Shown: piece after piece, positions 33,678-42,903 of the stretch
How the letters are laid out: each line of letters starts with the position of its first letter
How positions within the stretch are numbered: the first letter of the stretch is position 1
Assembly (NCBI GenBank): GCA_027532555.1
Contig: JAPZTJ010000004.1
Span: 124,001 to 188,000, forward strand
DNA from: Aquidulcibacter sp.
Lineage (GTDB): Bacteria; Pseudomonadota; Alphaproteobacteria; Caulobacterales; Aquidulcibacteraceae
Direction: 5' to 3'
Length of the DNA: 64,000 nt
Notes under the pieces: generated by a model
What the model saw: only the letters and a program-made list of their open reading frames with translations
Databases searched by the model: none
Told to the model about the DNA's origin: nothing
Translations under genes and position numbers: made by a program

Positions 33678-34655
33678 CTATCCCCACAAATCTCGGCTGG
33701 GTGGGTGTAGGATGGAGCCCTCGTAAAACAAACCGGCATCACGATCTTGATCCAGCAATATCGGTCCGTCCAGATCAACCCAATCGGCTAATTGTGCAAG
33801 CAAGACGGCTGGGGCCGTCACCAGACTGGTGCCAACCATACAGCCCATCATCACGCGGAGACCCGCCGCCCGCGCCTCTCGAATAGATTTCAGGGCCTCG
33901 GTGAAGCCACCCGTTTTGTCGAGCTTGACGTTTACGGCGTCATAATTTTGGACCAGAAGTTCGATGTCGGCACTGGTGTGAAAGCTTTCGTCAGCACAAA
34001 TGGCTATGGGTGCCGCTACTTGGCCAAGGCGGGAATCCTTGCTGGCGGCGAAGGGTTGTTCCACCACATCAATGTTCAGGCTGCGAGCCTCTTCTAGAAG
34101 GCCCGGCAGAGTATCGGGTTGCATCCCTTCATTAGCATCGACGATCAATCGCGCATCAGGACGCGCCTTGGCGACCGCGCGCACACAATCTAAGTCCTGC
34201 TCTCCACCGATCTTGACCTTCAAGATCGGTCGGCCTTTGGCTGCCAGCGCAGCCTGCGTCATCGCTTCTGGGGTGTCCAGCGAGATGGTGAAAGCGGTCA
34301 CTAAAGGTTTCGGTTCTGGCAGGCCAGCCAAAGCCCAAACTGGTTGGTTGAGTGTCTTGGACTTTAAGTCCCAAAGCGCGCAATCTAACGCGTTTCGCGC
34401 GGCCCCAGCGGGCAGGAGGCTTTGGCAGCCTTCGATATCCATCCCTGCTTCGACCTGCGCCCGGACGGCTTCCAGTTGAGCCATCACGCTGTCGCAGTCT
34501 TCTTCATAACGGGCATAGGGTACGCATTCACCGCGTCCAACAAAGCCTTGATGCTCTAGCCAAACGGTAACAATTTTGGCCTGTGTGCGCGCACCCCGGG
34601 CAATCCTGAAAACGCCTTTGAGGGGCCACACTTCGTCTTGGATATGAAACTTCAT
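33678..34655 (-). CDS. Dipeptide epimerase (L-Ala-D/L-Glu epimerase type)
   Basis: A 325-residue enolase-superfamily enzyme. The catalytic Lys pair sits in LKVKIGG near residue 157. The metal ligands are in IVDANEG, DVVEQPF and CADES, and the second base Lys in NVKLDKTGG. The N-terminal capping domain and the DGPILLDQDRD end fit the dipeptide epimerase group, which interconverts L-Ala-D-Glu and L-Ala-L-Glu during murein recycling. Substrate identity within the group is not certain. It is upstream of, and probably co-transcribed with, the DUF2817 gene. Confidence 0.88.
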   Translation of the reverse strand: MKFHIQDEVWPLKGVFRIARGARTQAKIVTVWLEHQGFVGRGECVPYARYEEDCDSVMAQLEAVRAQVEAGMDIEGCQSLLPAGAARNALDCALWDLKSKTLNQPVWALAGLPEPKPLVTAFTISLDTPEAMTQAALAAKGRPILKVKIGGEQDLDCVRAVAKARPDARLIVDANEGMQPDTLPGLLEEARSLNIDVVEQPFAASKDSRLGQVAAPIAICADESFHTSADIELLVQNYDAVNVKLDKTGGFTEALKSIREARAAGLRVMMGCMVGTSLVTAPAVLLAQLADWVDLDGPILLDQDRDAGLFYEGSILHPPSRDLWG

Positions 34656-34873
34656 GCCACTTCTTAAACGCTTTTGTTGCCTTTGCGAAGCGGTCGTATC
34701 CGAGGCGATCCAGTCACAGCTTGCCCCTTGTAAATGCGGGTAAGCCCCTTTTCCAGCAAGGCCCTAGGCTTTAAGCTAATTTTGTCGTGCCGATTGCGCA
34801 CAACGATTCGTACCAAAGCGCGCCATCACCCATTCCGGTGGTCAAACAGGATTCTAGCTAGGAAGGCCCTTTC

Positions 34874-36004
34874 TTGCCCGAACAAGAGGCCCAGTTTGCG
34901 ATTGATCGTAGCGGACCTGCGCCAATACTTCGGGTGACGGGGGATTGGACGATCCATACGATCGGGCCGATCGATGCAGAACTGCGTCCAGTCCGTGATC
35001 TTGTGGAGGGTCGTCCGGCCATTGTCGACGTTAGCGGTTTGATGGACCTTGATACCGCCGGTGCTTATGTCATCGAAAAGGCGCTGCATTCATCCATTGA
35101 TGAACCGGCGCAAATGATCGGCAAACATCCCGTAGCTGGCCGCATGCTGGCAGAAGTCCGGAAGTTCGCTTCTGGGTGCGACGCCCTGCCTGAACCCGTG
35201 GCTTTGTGGCGACAATTGCTTGAACGCGTTGGCCACAGTATGATCCAGGTTTATGAGGAAACGGTTGATACAATAGGATTTTTTGGCGAAACAGTAGTCG
35301 CCTGCGGTAAGGCAATTGCCCAGCCAAGTCGTGTGCGTTGGTTGCCCACGTTTGCAGTTGCTGAAAGCGCCGGCCTCAATGCTGTGCCGATTGTGATGAC
35401 GCTGTCGTTTTTCATCGGTGCGGTTATCGCCTTTTTGGGTAAGACCATCCTGCAAGATTTTGGAGCCTCGGTGTTCACCATTGAACTCGTGGGGTTTGCC
35501 ATCCTGCGTGAATTTGGCGTGCTGATTACAGCGATTATTCTAGCCGGGCGATCAGACTCATCGTTTACGGCTCAGATCGGCTCTATGAAAATGACCCAAG
35601 AGATTGATGCCATGCGTATTTTGGGCATGAGCCCAATGGAAATGCTGGTGGTACCCCGTGTCATCGCACTGTTGGTGATGTTCCCGATCTTGACCTTTTT
35701 GGCCATGATTGCCGGCATCGCCGGTGGGGCGATTGTGACTATGCTCACGTTGGATATCAGCCCAACTTTGTTTTTCAATCGGTTGAATGACAATGTAGGC
35801 GTGGATCAGTTTTGGGCCGGTATGGGCAAGGCACCCGTGTTTGCCTTTATCATTGCAATTATTGGCTGTCGTCAGGGCCTCAATGTAGAAAGCGACGTGA
35901 TTTCGCTGGGCCAAAGGACAACGGCATCTGTAGTGCAGGCTTTGTTTATGGTGATCGTTGTCGAAGCTATCTTTGCCCTGATCTATATGGAGCTTGGTAT
36001 ATGA
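34874..36004 (+). CDS. mlaE: MlaE-type lipid ABC permease with N-terminal STAS domain
   Basis: A 376-residue protein. Residues 1-115 form a STAS-like domain (DWTIHTIGPIDAEL, VDVSGLMDLDTAGAYVIEKAL), and residues 125-376 the MlaE permease with about five helices (GFAILREFGVLITAIILAGR, then IGSMKMTQEIDAMRILGMSP). Fusion of STAS with MlaE is common in alphaproteobacteria, where MlaB is otherwise separate. It acts in the inner membrane in phospholipid transport to or from the outer membrane. The start is TTG 34874 with GGAAGG upstream. It overlaps mlaF as ATGA. Confidence 0.9.
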   Translation: MPEQEAQFAIDRSGPAPILRVTGDWTIHTIGPIDAELRPVRDLVEGRPAIVDVSGLMDLDTAGAYVIEKALHSSIDEPAQMIGKHPVAGRMLAEVRKFASGCDALPEPVALWRQLLERVGHSMIQVYEETVDTIGFFGETVVACGKAIAQPSRVRWLPTFAVAESAGLNAVPIVMTLSFFIGAVIAFLGKTILQDFGASVFTIELVGFAILREFGVLITAIILAGRSDSSFTAQIGSMKMTQEIDAMRILGMSPMEMLVVPRVIALLVMFPILTFLAMIAGIAGGAIVTMLTLDISPTLFFNRLNDNVGVDQFWAGMGKAPVFAFIIAIIGCRQGLNVESDVISLGQRTTASVVQALFMVIVVEAIFALIYMELGI

Positions 36005-36801
36005 ACCCCGCCGATGCTCTGACACCCATTTTGGACATACCCGATGGGGAAGTGGCGATCCGATTACGCGGGATTGGGAACCGCTTTGGACCTGTCGTAA
36101 TTCATGAGCATCTCGATCTTGATATTCTGCGCGGGGAAACCATTGGCATCGTTGGTGGTTCGGGTACGGGCAAGTCAGTGCTGATGCGGGCCATCATTGG
36201 TTTGCGGCCGCCTTCAGAAGGTAAGGTCATGGTGCTGGGCCATGACGTATGGTCCGATGATCCTGCAGAGCGCAAATCGCTCGACTCGCGCTGGGGCGTG
36301 ATGTTCCAAGATGGTGCCTTGTTCTCAAACCTCACCGTGCGCGAAAACGTCATGGTGCCACTGAAGGAGCATACCGATCTGCCGCCAAAGCTGCGCCTTG
36401 AGATCGCGGACCTTAAGATCTTGATGGCAGGCCTGCCGCCTTCGTCGGCTGACAAATTGCCGTCTGAACTTTCCGGTGGCATGCGCAAGCGCGCCGCCCT
36501 CGCGCGTGCGATTGCGCTGGATCCTGATATACTATTCCTTGATGAGCCAACTGCCGGCCTCGACCCAATCACCGCAGGCAAGTTTGATGCGCTCGTCAAT
36601 GAATTGAAAGAGACCCTAGGGCTCACCGTTTTCTTGATCACGCACGATTTAGATACGCTGCGCGACGCTTGTGATCGGGTTGCGGCATTGGCAGAGGGTA
36701 AAGTTATCGCTATCGGTCCATTAGACCATTTGCGTGAACATGCGACGGGTTGGTTGTCTGAATACTTTGGTGGGCCGCGTGGTCGGGCCGCCTTAGGCTG
36801 A
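36001..36801 (+). CDS. mlaF: MlaF-type ABC ATPase
   Basis: A 266-residue ATPase: Walker A GGSGTGKSVLMRAIIGL, LSGGMRKRAALARAIA signature, Walker B ILFLDEPTAGLDPI and H-loop ITHDLDTLRDACDR. LSGGM and the early R-G-I-G-N-R-F-G motif match MlaF. It drives the MlaE permease. The start overlaps the mlaE stop by ATGA; a longer frame upstream is mlaE sequence out of phase. Confidence 0.93.
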   Translation: MNPADALTPILDIPDGEVAIRLRGIGNRFGPVVIHEHLDLDILRGETIGIVGGSGTGKSVLMRAIIGLRPPSEGKVMVLGHDVWSDDPAERKSLDSRWGVMFQDGALFSNLTVRENVMVPLKEHTDLPPKLRLEIADLKILMAGLPPSSADKLPSELSGGMRKRAALARAIALDPDILFLDEPTAGLDPITAGKFDALVNELKETLGLTVFLITHDLDTLRDACDRVAALAEGKVIAIGPLDHLREHATGWLSEYFGGPRGRAALG

Positions 36802-36823
36802 ATGGCCAAATCAGGAGGGGAAG

Positions 36824-37918
36824 ATGGAAACTAAGGCCAATTACGTCATGATCGGATTGTTCACGATCTTGAGCATCATCGCGGCCATCATCTTTACAGT
36901 CTGGATGGGCAATTCCGGCGTCAATCGGCAAGGGTCGCAGTATGATGTTGTATTCGAAGGACCTGTGCGCGGGCTCGAAATTGGCGGCGAAGTCCGCTTT
37001 AACGGCATTAAGGTCGGTGAAGTCACCGATCTGCGCTTGAGTGAGCGAAATCCGAAAGACGTTGTTGCGCGCATTCGCGTGCAAAGCTCAACGCCCGTCA
37101 AAACCGATTCCATCGCCCAGCTCGAACCGTCAGGCCTGACTGGCTCAGCCTATATTCAGATCTTGGCGGGTTCAGAAGGGGCTAAGCGCATGTTTGCCCG
37201 TATTGGCCAAAGCCCCCCGATCATCACCAGTCAGCGCGGCCAACTGGACCGCCTGTTAGAGGATGGGGAAGGGGTGATTTCAACGTCGCTTGAAGCGGTC
37301 GCACGCCTGAATAAGTTGCTCGACGCAGAGAATATCGCAAATTTCTCCAAGACATTGCGTGAGGCCAGTTTAGCGGCAGAGACCTTTCGTGAAACCACGG
37401 AAGAGGCAACTTTGTTTGCCCAATCCGCCCGCAAGTTTACCGACCAAGCAACCGTCACAGCAGCGACCTACGACGGCTTGGGCAAGAATCTGATGATGCA
37501 ATCCAATACATTAAGCCAAGAATCCTTGGCCTTGGTCAGTTCGAGCCGCCTGCTTGTTGATGGCCTTAATGAGGATGCCAATTCCTTGTCCGGTGGCGCA
37601 GAATTGACTTTGGCCAAAACCATGGAAGCCTTAACCGAAGCTCAAGCCACATTGCAGGAGTTCAACCAAACCGCGGTGGCAATGCGGCTTGCTACCAATC
37701 AGTTTGGAGCCGTAGCAGATAATACAAATCGGGCGGTTGTTTCGATTGACCGTTTCTTCAAGATCGGCGCAGATCAAACCTTGCCCGATATGAGCCGTGC
37801 CGCTCAAGAAGTGCGTAATACGTCCATGACATTTGATGCTTTGGGCCAACAAATTAGCCAGAATCCGCTGGAGATCGTCAACCGTCCTGCCAACGCGACA
37901 GTAAAGTGGAAAAAATGA
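36824..37918 (+). CDS. mlaD: MCE-domain protein (MlaD type)
   Basis: A 364-residue protein anchored by one N-terminal helix (YVMIGLFTILSIIAAIIFTV). The MCE domain follows at about residues 38-115 (YDVVFEGPVRGLEIGGEVRF, VGEVTDLRLSE, EPSGLTGSAYIQI). A long helical, coiled-coil-like C-terminal part (about 150-340) follows; MCE proteins form hexameric rings or needles that carry lipids across the periplasm. GGAGGGG precedes ATG. It overlaps the next gene as ATGA. Confidence 0.92.
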   Translation: METKANYVMIGLFTILSIIAAIIFTVWMGNSGVNRQGSQYDVVFEGPVRGLEIGGEVRFNGIKVGEVTDLRLSERNPKDVVARIRVQSSTPVKTDSIAQLEPSGLTGSAYIQILAGSEGAKRMFARIGQSPPIITSQRGQLDRLLEDGEGVISTSLEAVARLNKLLDAENIANFSKTLREASLAAETFRETTEEATLFAQSARKFTDQATVTAATYDGLGKNLMMQSNTLSQESLALVSSSRLLVDGLNEDANSLSGGAELTLAKTMEALTEAQATLQEFNQTAVAMRLATNQFGAVADNTNRAVVSIDRFFKIGADQTLPDMSRAAQEVRNTSMTFDALGQQISQNPLEIVNRPANATVKWKK

Positions 37919-38574
37919 AACCGACCAAAAGTCTCGGCCTTTTTATTGCCATCGCCATGCTGACCGCGCCGCTGGCAGGCTGTATCACCTTGTTGCCAAA
38001 GCCCGGTAAGCCCCCCGCCGTCGTGGCCATGCGGGCGGACCCGACTGTACCACGGCAAGCCCAGCAATACCCATTCACCATTGGCATTGGGGTGCCAACA
38101 ATGCCTGCGATCCTGTTGGGCAATCAGGTTGCCGTTCTGCGCAAAGACCGAACGTTTGCTTATGTCGATGGTTTGAGATTTTCGGCGTCAGCGCCATTGT
38201 CAATTCAAAACGTCATCCTGGAAACTTTTGACTTGGCTGGTTCTACCCGTGCAGCGGTTCGGGCAGTAACCATTGCTCGACCTGATTATGAGCTTCATTT
38301 CGATGTCAGTGACTTTCAAGTCACAGAACCCCAAGGGCGGACCAAGGGCACAGCGCGCATCGAAGCTACTGCGCGGCTGATCGATGTTTACTCCGGTAAG
38401 CCTTTGGCTTCAAAGGTCTTGGTCGGTGAAGCCATTGCTGCCCGCGGCGACGTGACACAACCGGCGCGCGCTTTAGAGCAAGCCACCCGCAGCTTTGCGA
38501 TCAAGGCCATGCAATGGGCGGAAATTGAGGCCAATGTTGACTATGCTTCGAAGGCGGCGTCTGCAACTAAGTAA
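37915..38574 (+). CDS. ABC-type transport auxiliary lipoprotein (PqiC-like)
   Basis: A 219-residue lipoprotein: signal with lipobox LAGC (residues 17-20 or so), then YPFTIGIGVPTMPAILLGN, AYVDGLRFSASAPLSIQN and LIDVYSGKPLASKVLVGE. This is the pattern of the auxiliary lipoprotein found with MCE systems, which holds the outer-membrane end. It is the last gene of the mla-like operon and overlaps mlaD by four bases. Its 3' end also overlaps the convergent large membrane gene by 34 bp. No MlaA or MlaC homologue is seen here. Confidence 0.85.
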   Translation: MKPTKSLGLFIAIAMLTAPLAGCITLLPKPGKPPAVVAMRADPTVPRQAQQYPFTIGIGVPTMPAILLGNQVAVLRKDRTFAYVDGLRFSASAPLSIQNVILETFDLAGSTRAAVRAVTIARPDYELHFDVSDFQVTEPQGRTKGTARIEATARLIDVYSGKPLASKVLVGEAIAARGDVTQPARALEQATRSFAIKAMQWAEIEANVDYASKAASATK

Positions 38575-41042
38575 ATGCGTGCCTCATTGCCATTGAGGCG
38601 GCCGCGCGCCGCGGCTTCGCGTCTGGCTTCGACAAACCGCACCACAATGGCCCGCAAGTCTGCATCCATCGTCAGCTTTAAGCGCATGGCCTTAACCACA
38701 TTGGTGACGGCCTCGCGTGTGCCACGGCGGGCTTGATCGCGTGAACGGCTGGCCATAGCGCGCAGACGCTCTAGCAATGGGTCGTCAATCGCGCCCTCCA
38801 AATCTAGCTCGCCCAACAAGGCCATGATGCGTTGATTGTCGGGGTTTGGTTCCTTGGAATCGAGGCTGGATAGCACTTGTTTCCAGCTCCATGCGCCAGC
38901 CTGTGCACCAGCAGGCGCACCAGAGCGATCAATCTGCAAGTCTGCAAACGGATCATCCTCAACCGGAATCGGGCTGGAAATGGCTAAGCGGCCCTTAAGC
39001 GGCGTCTTGATTGGTGCTTCGGGTTGCACGTCCTCAGAATTGGTGAAGGGCGCAAACAAGGCGCTTTCAGGCACAGCAACCTCTTCAACCGCGGACACAG
39101 TCGGCTCTGGCTCCGACCGCGGTGGAGGCGGCGGCGGCGGCGGAGGAGGCGGTGGAGGTGGAGGTGGAGGCGGAGGCGGTGGAGGCGGTGGAGGTGGAGG
39201 TGGCACCAGGGCACCCTGCTGGGCCAGAATAGGGGCAGCAGGGATGGGGGCAAGGACGCCTGACAGGCCACCTAAGCGCTGCACCACTTCACCAAGCGCG
39301 GAATAAGAATCACGCAGGCGAACTTGGAACGCCTCGTCCAAGGCGGCGGTTTCCTCTGCCGCACGGCGTCCGGCGGCATTTAGGCGGCTCAAGGTTTCGT
39401 TCAACGCATCTTCGATCGCACGAGCACGTGTATCGGCTTCCTGAGGCAGATTTGACAAGCGGCGGTCGAGGCCGTCGAGTATGTCTTCCACGGAGCGCGC
39501 TTGATCGCCACAAGCAGCGGCAAGTGCGGAAAAGCGCTCTTGAATGCGAGCCCCGGTTTTATCTAACAATCCAGCCGATTGCTCAATCATAGCCTGCGCA
39601 TCTTTCAAGCGGCCGGACATGAATTGATCAGCCTCTTTGCTGACTTCAAAGGCAGTCTGCCGAGCAGAGTCTAAGCGATGCTGGTTTTCTGTTTCCTGTT
39701 CAGACGCCCTCAGTCGGGCTTCTTCTGCTGCTTGGCGGATTGCTTCGCTGCTGGCGCGCAAGGCCGCCATCGTTTCTTCCCCGGTAATGCGGGCAGCGGC
39801 GGCCTCAGCGCGCAAGGACTCTGCCGCCAGACGCGCATTGGCTTCAGCCGCGGCGCGCACATCTTCCAAGGTCGCAAGGCTCATGTCGCGGGCTTCTTGG
39901 GTCTTTCCGGTAATCGTATGAGCAGCGTGCATCGCGGAGTCACTGGCCGTTTGAGCTGCACTGTTCAAGGATTCTACCGCACCGTCGAAATTGCCGACAG
40001 CTTCATCAGCCCGAAGCCGCGCCAGCACCATCAAATCATGAGCACGGGCGAGGGCGGATTCGCCCTTAGCAGCAGCTTGATCCAATTCCGTAATTGCCAA
40101 GGCTGCGCGCTGGGCCGCCTGATCCAAACGCTCCGCCGCGCCAATGGCCAGTTCCGACGCCTGCGTGGATTGGGTCGCAAGACCTTGTGCGGCCTCGGTC
40201 AAGCGGTTGGCCCGCAGGTCTAGTCCTTCGGTCGCGACTTGGGTTGTAGTGGCGGCATTGGCCGTCATTTCTGCGAGGGCAGCGAGCAAACTGTCGAGGC
40301 GTTGCCGCTCTTGCTCCATAGTTTGGGCGAGGCTATCGGCACTGCCGCGCGCGGCTTGGCCTGCTTCATTGAGGGCCAAGGTGCGCCGCTCTACTTGGCC
40401 TTCGATTTGGGCTAGGCGTTCTGCCACTTGGCTAAGCGCGCCTTCCAGTCGATTAATTTCACCCTCTACCGCTTGAGCGGTCGTGCGGATCGCGCCTTCG
40501 GCCAAGTTACTGGGCAAGAGCAGGCGACGGACAGCCGCCATCAATTGCCGAGACTCCCGATTGGATTTCGCAATGCTTTCCCCCATCAAGCCGGCGAGCA
40601 GCGAGAAGGCAGGCCCAAATAGCAAAACCGCCAGACTTAGCAGAAGGGTAGCGTCACTGGCCCCCAAGGTCGCGATATTCTCGAAAATAAAGGCACCAAC
40701 GCCCACGACCCAGATCAGGGCAAGGCCGATTGAACCATAAAGCAGGGTAGGGGCCTGTTTAGCTTTTGGGCGACGCTTAATCGGAGCAGACCCATCAGGC
40801 TCCTCCGTCGCAGTTTCCCACTTCATCTTAGAACTTGTATCCACAGGTTCTTGTGCCGCACTGGGTTCAAGCGCCCCGCCTGCAGCTTCGGCCATTTCGA
40901 TAGGCGCAACGCGACTAAAGTCTTCTGTGGTTTCAAGCTCTTTCATGCGTTGGGCAGCTTTGGCGATGCGTTTGGCAGACTCATTGATTTGCGCTTCATC
41001 GCGAACCCGTGCCCAGACATCATCATCTTTTTCATCGGCCAT
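38541..41042 (-). CDS. Large coiled-coil membrane protein with 28-proline tract (TipN-like candidate)
   Basis: An 833-residue protein: an acidic, helical N-terminus (about 1-90), two membrane helices (LLYGSIGLALIWVVGVGAFIF and LLLSLAVLLFGPAFSLLAGLM, about 95-150), and a long Ala/Glu/Arg-rich coiled coil (about 170-600). A run of 28 prolines follows, then an acidic linker and a helical C-terminal domain (about 720-833). This two-helix plus coiled-coil plan resembles the Caulobacter polarity protein TipN, but I cannot verify homology by eye, so no symbol is given. ATG 41042 is chosen since the upstream Met codons extend a hydrophobic, atypical leader. It could instead be a polar scaffold of another kind. 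Confidence 0.75.
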   Translation of the reverse strand: MADEKDDDVWARVRDEAQINESAKRIAKAAQRMKELETTEDFSRVAPIEMAEAAGGALEPSAAQEPVDTSSKMKWETATEEPDGSAPIKRRPKAKQAPTLLYGSIGLALIWVVGVGAFIFENIATLGASDATLLLSLAVLLFGPAFSLLAGLMGESIAKSNRESRQLMAAVRRLLLPSNLAEGAIRTTAQAVEGEINRLEGALSQVAERLAQIEGQVERRTLALNEAGQAARGSADSLAQTMEQERQRLDSLLAALAEMTANAATTTQVATEGLDLRANRLTEAAQGLATQSTQASELAIGAAERLDQAAQRAALAITELDQAAAKGESALARAHDLMVLARLRADEAVGNFDGAVESLNSAAQTASDSAMHAAHTITGKTQEARDMSLATLEDVRAAAEANARLAAESLRAEAAAARITGEETMAALRASSEAIRQAAEEARLRASEQETENQHRLDSARQTAFEVSKEADQFMSGRLKDAQAMIEQSAGLLDKTGARIQERFSALAAACGDQARSVEDILDGLDRRLSNLPQEADTRARAIEDALNETLSRLNAAGRRAAEETAALDEAFQVRLRDSYSALGEVVQRLGGLSGVLAPIPAAPILAQQGALVPPPPPPPPPPPPPPPPPPPPPPPPPPPPRSEPEPTVSAVEEVAVPESALFAPFTNSEDVQPEAPIKTPLKGRLAISSPIPVEDDPFADLQIDRSGAPAGAQAGAWSWKQVLSSLDSKEPNPDNQRIMALLGELDLEGAIDDPLLERLRAMASRSRDQARRGTREAVTNVVKAMRLKLTMDADLRAIVVRFVEARREAAARGRLNGNEARIYLVADAAFEA
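39121..39204 (-). repeat. Polyproline-coding tract (28 consecutive Pro codons)
   Basis: An imperfect GGN trinucleotide repeat on the plus strand reads as 28 consecutive CCN codons in the coiled-coil protein gene. The codons vary (CCA, CCC, CCG, CCT), suggesting selection for the protein sequence. Such runs stall ribosomes without EF-P. Confidence 0.9.
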
Positions 41043-41517
41043 ATTAACTTGCCCAACCCAATCCCAAAACATGAAAGCACTTGGTGCCAATTCTTGGTGG
41101 CCCCACTCATTGTATAAGGTGCAGCATCATTCTTATCTAGGCAAAGTCAATTGCGCTATGGGGCCTAGCAGCTTGAAGAGTTGGGGTGTGAAAATGCACT
41201 GATCTGGTGTCTTTGTAGATGTTTTTTCAGCGGATTAGGCAATTTGACCACTGGCTTTTCGTTTACCCAAAGTAAGAACGTCTACTGAGTGAATTCGACT
41301 ATTTTGGATGAAAGGTTCAGTTACAAAAAGATCGGTTTTTTCCTTGCTCTCAGTAGGCACCTTGGCTAATTGCGCGTCCTTGATTTTGACCGACTTCCCA
41401 AAATAAATGCATCAAGTTCGGCACACGAACCAAATCCCTGAAGTGGCGGAATCACCAAGCAGAGCGCTGATCGTAAAGGCGCTACCCAAATAGCCTTCGT
41501 CATAGGCAAGACTGGCT
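41043..41517. other. Intergenic region, no gene seen
   Basis: These 475 bp lie upstream of the coiled-coil gene and downstream of the HlyD-type gene, both on the minus strand. I find no convincing ORF, RNA gene or strong hairpin. It must contain the coiled-coil gene's promoter. Confidence 0.5.
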
Positions 41518-42903
41518 TTACTGCTCGCGCAAAGAACGCTCAAGATTCTCGCGAATAGGCTGAAGGATATAAGAAAGGAAAGTGCGCTTTCCCGTCTTTA
41601 TCATAACTGATGCCTGCATTCCCGGAACAGGTTGGCGAACGCCAGCAAGCTTCTTGATCTCACTTGGCAGGATGCGAACCATGGCCAAGTAGTAAGAGCT
41701 GCCTTTGGAATCAACGATGGCATCGGGTGATATCGATATAACTTCAGAGTCCAAGTGGGAAACTTTGCTAGCGCTATAGGCTTGCAACGTTACTTCAGTT
41801 TCGAGTCCAACACTGACTTGATCAATGTCGTTTAGGCGAATTTGCGTTTCAATGACTAAGGGGGCGTCGCTTGGAACAACTTCCATCAAACGCTCGCCGG
41901 GTGTAGCGACACCGCCAATGGTAAACTGACTGAGACCAAAGACATAGCCTTCCACAGGTGACTTTATTTCTGTCAATGCGAGCGCTTCTCGAGCTGCCTT
42001 TAAGCGTGACTCCAAGTCAACAATTCTTGTCTCAACTTCAGTTCGGATTGATGCTGATTCCGATGCTCGCTGCTGCAGTAAGTTGGCTGCCTGCAATTGC
42101 GCTTCGCCTACCTGCTGCCGATTGCGGCTAACCTCCGCGTACACCTGACCTTGGCGGCCTCGCGTTTCGGAAACTTGCCGTTGCAACCTGTTTACAATTG
42201 CTTTTGATGCATAGCCTTGTTCAAAGACAACTCTTGTTCCTCGCAGCTCTTCTTGCTGAAAACCCAATTGGTCTTGAAGAGAATTCAACTGAATATCTAA
42301 TCCCGACTTTAGGGAGTTTAGCTGGGCGATGCGCTGGTTTAAGATCGAGCGCTGTCCATCGAAGGCTACTTTTCGCGCTGCGAATACAGTTTTTTCAATT
42401 TCGATAATTGCAGCGACATCTGGCTCATTTTTTCGCGCGTCAAGCTCGGGAGGGATGATGATCTCTCCGCCAACTATTTCGGCTTGGAGACGCGCTGATT
42501 GCATACGGAGAGCATTGATTTGATTTTCAAAAATTGCGATTTGTGCCACGAGATTGGTATCATCGAACTTTATTAGTACCTTGTCAGGCGTGACGCGATC
42601 ACCTTCCTTAACCATGATTTCTTTAATAACGCCGCCATCACGGCTTTTGAGTGTTTTCTTATTCGCCTCTACCTTGACTATGCCGGGGGCCATAATAGCG
42701 CCTGAGATAGGTGCTGTTGCAGCCCAAATTCCAAAACCAAGGAAGAAAATCGCTAGAACAATAAATCCTGAAAGAGCAGGCGCTTGCATCTGACGCTGCA
42801 TCGATGGCGATAAAGGGGTGTCGATTGGACCCCCGACGGTTGGTCCTTCCACGCCTTTTTTCGTTTGAGCAAGTTTTAGGAGAGAGTTTGCGTTGATTTT
42901 CAT
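41518..42903 (-). CDS. HlyD-family type I secretion adaptor
   Basis: A 461-residue membrane fusion protein. A cytoplasmic N-terminus and one helix (SGFIVLAIFFLGFGIWAAT, about 43-63) are followed by a biotinyl-lipoyl-like barrel (VKVEANKKTLKSRDGGVIKE, IMVKEGDRV), a long coiled-coil hairpin (about 135-310) and a C-terminal beta domain (KSPVEGYVFGL, RQPVPGMQASVMI). Such adaptors bridge the ABC exporter to a TolC-like outer-membrane channel, which is absent from this window. The start overlaps the ABC gene stop as ATGA. The RTX protein eight kb away is the obvious cargo. Confidence 0.93.
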   Translation of the reverse strand: MKINANSLLKLAQTKKGVEGPTVGGPIDTPLSPSMQRQMQAPALSGFIVLAIFFLGFGIWAATAPISGAIMAPGIVKVEANKKTLKSRDGGVIKEIMVKEGDRVTPDKVLIKFDDTNLVAQIAIFENQINALRMQSARLQAEIVGGEIIIPPELDARKNEPDVAAIIEIEKTVFAARKVAFDGQRSILNQRIAQLNSLKSGLDIQLNSLQDQLGFQQEELRGTRVVFEQGYASKAIVNRLQRQVSETRGRQGQVYAEVSRNRQQVGEAQLQAANLLQQRASESASIRTEVETRIVDLESRLKAAREALALTEIKSPVEGYVFGLSQFTIGGVATPGERLMEVVPSDAPLVIETQIRLNDIDQVSVGLETEVTLQAYSASKVSHLDSEVISISPDAIVDSKGSSYYLAMVRILPSEIKKLAGVRQPVPGMQASVMIKTGKRTFLSYILQPIRENLERSLREQ

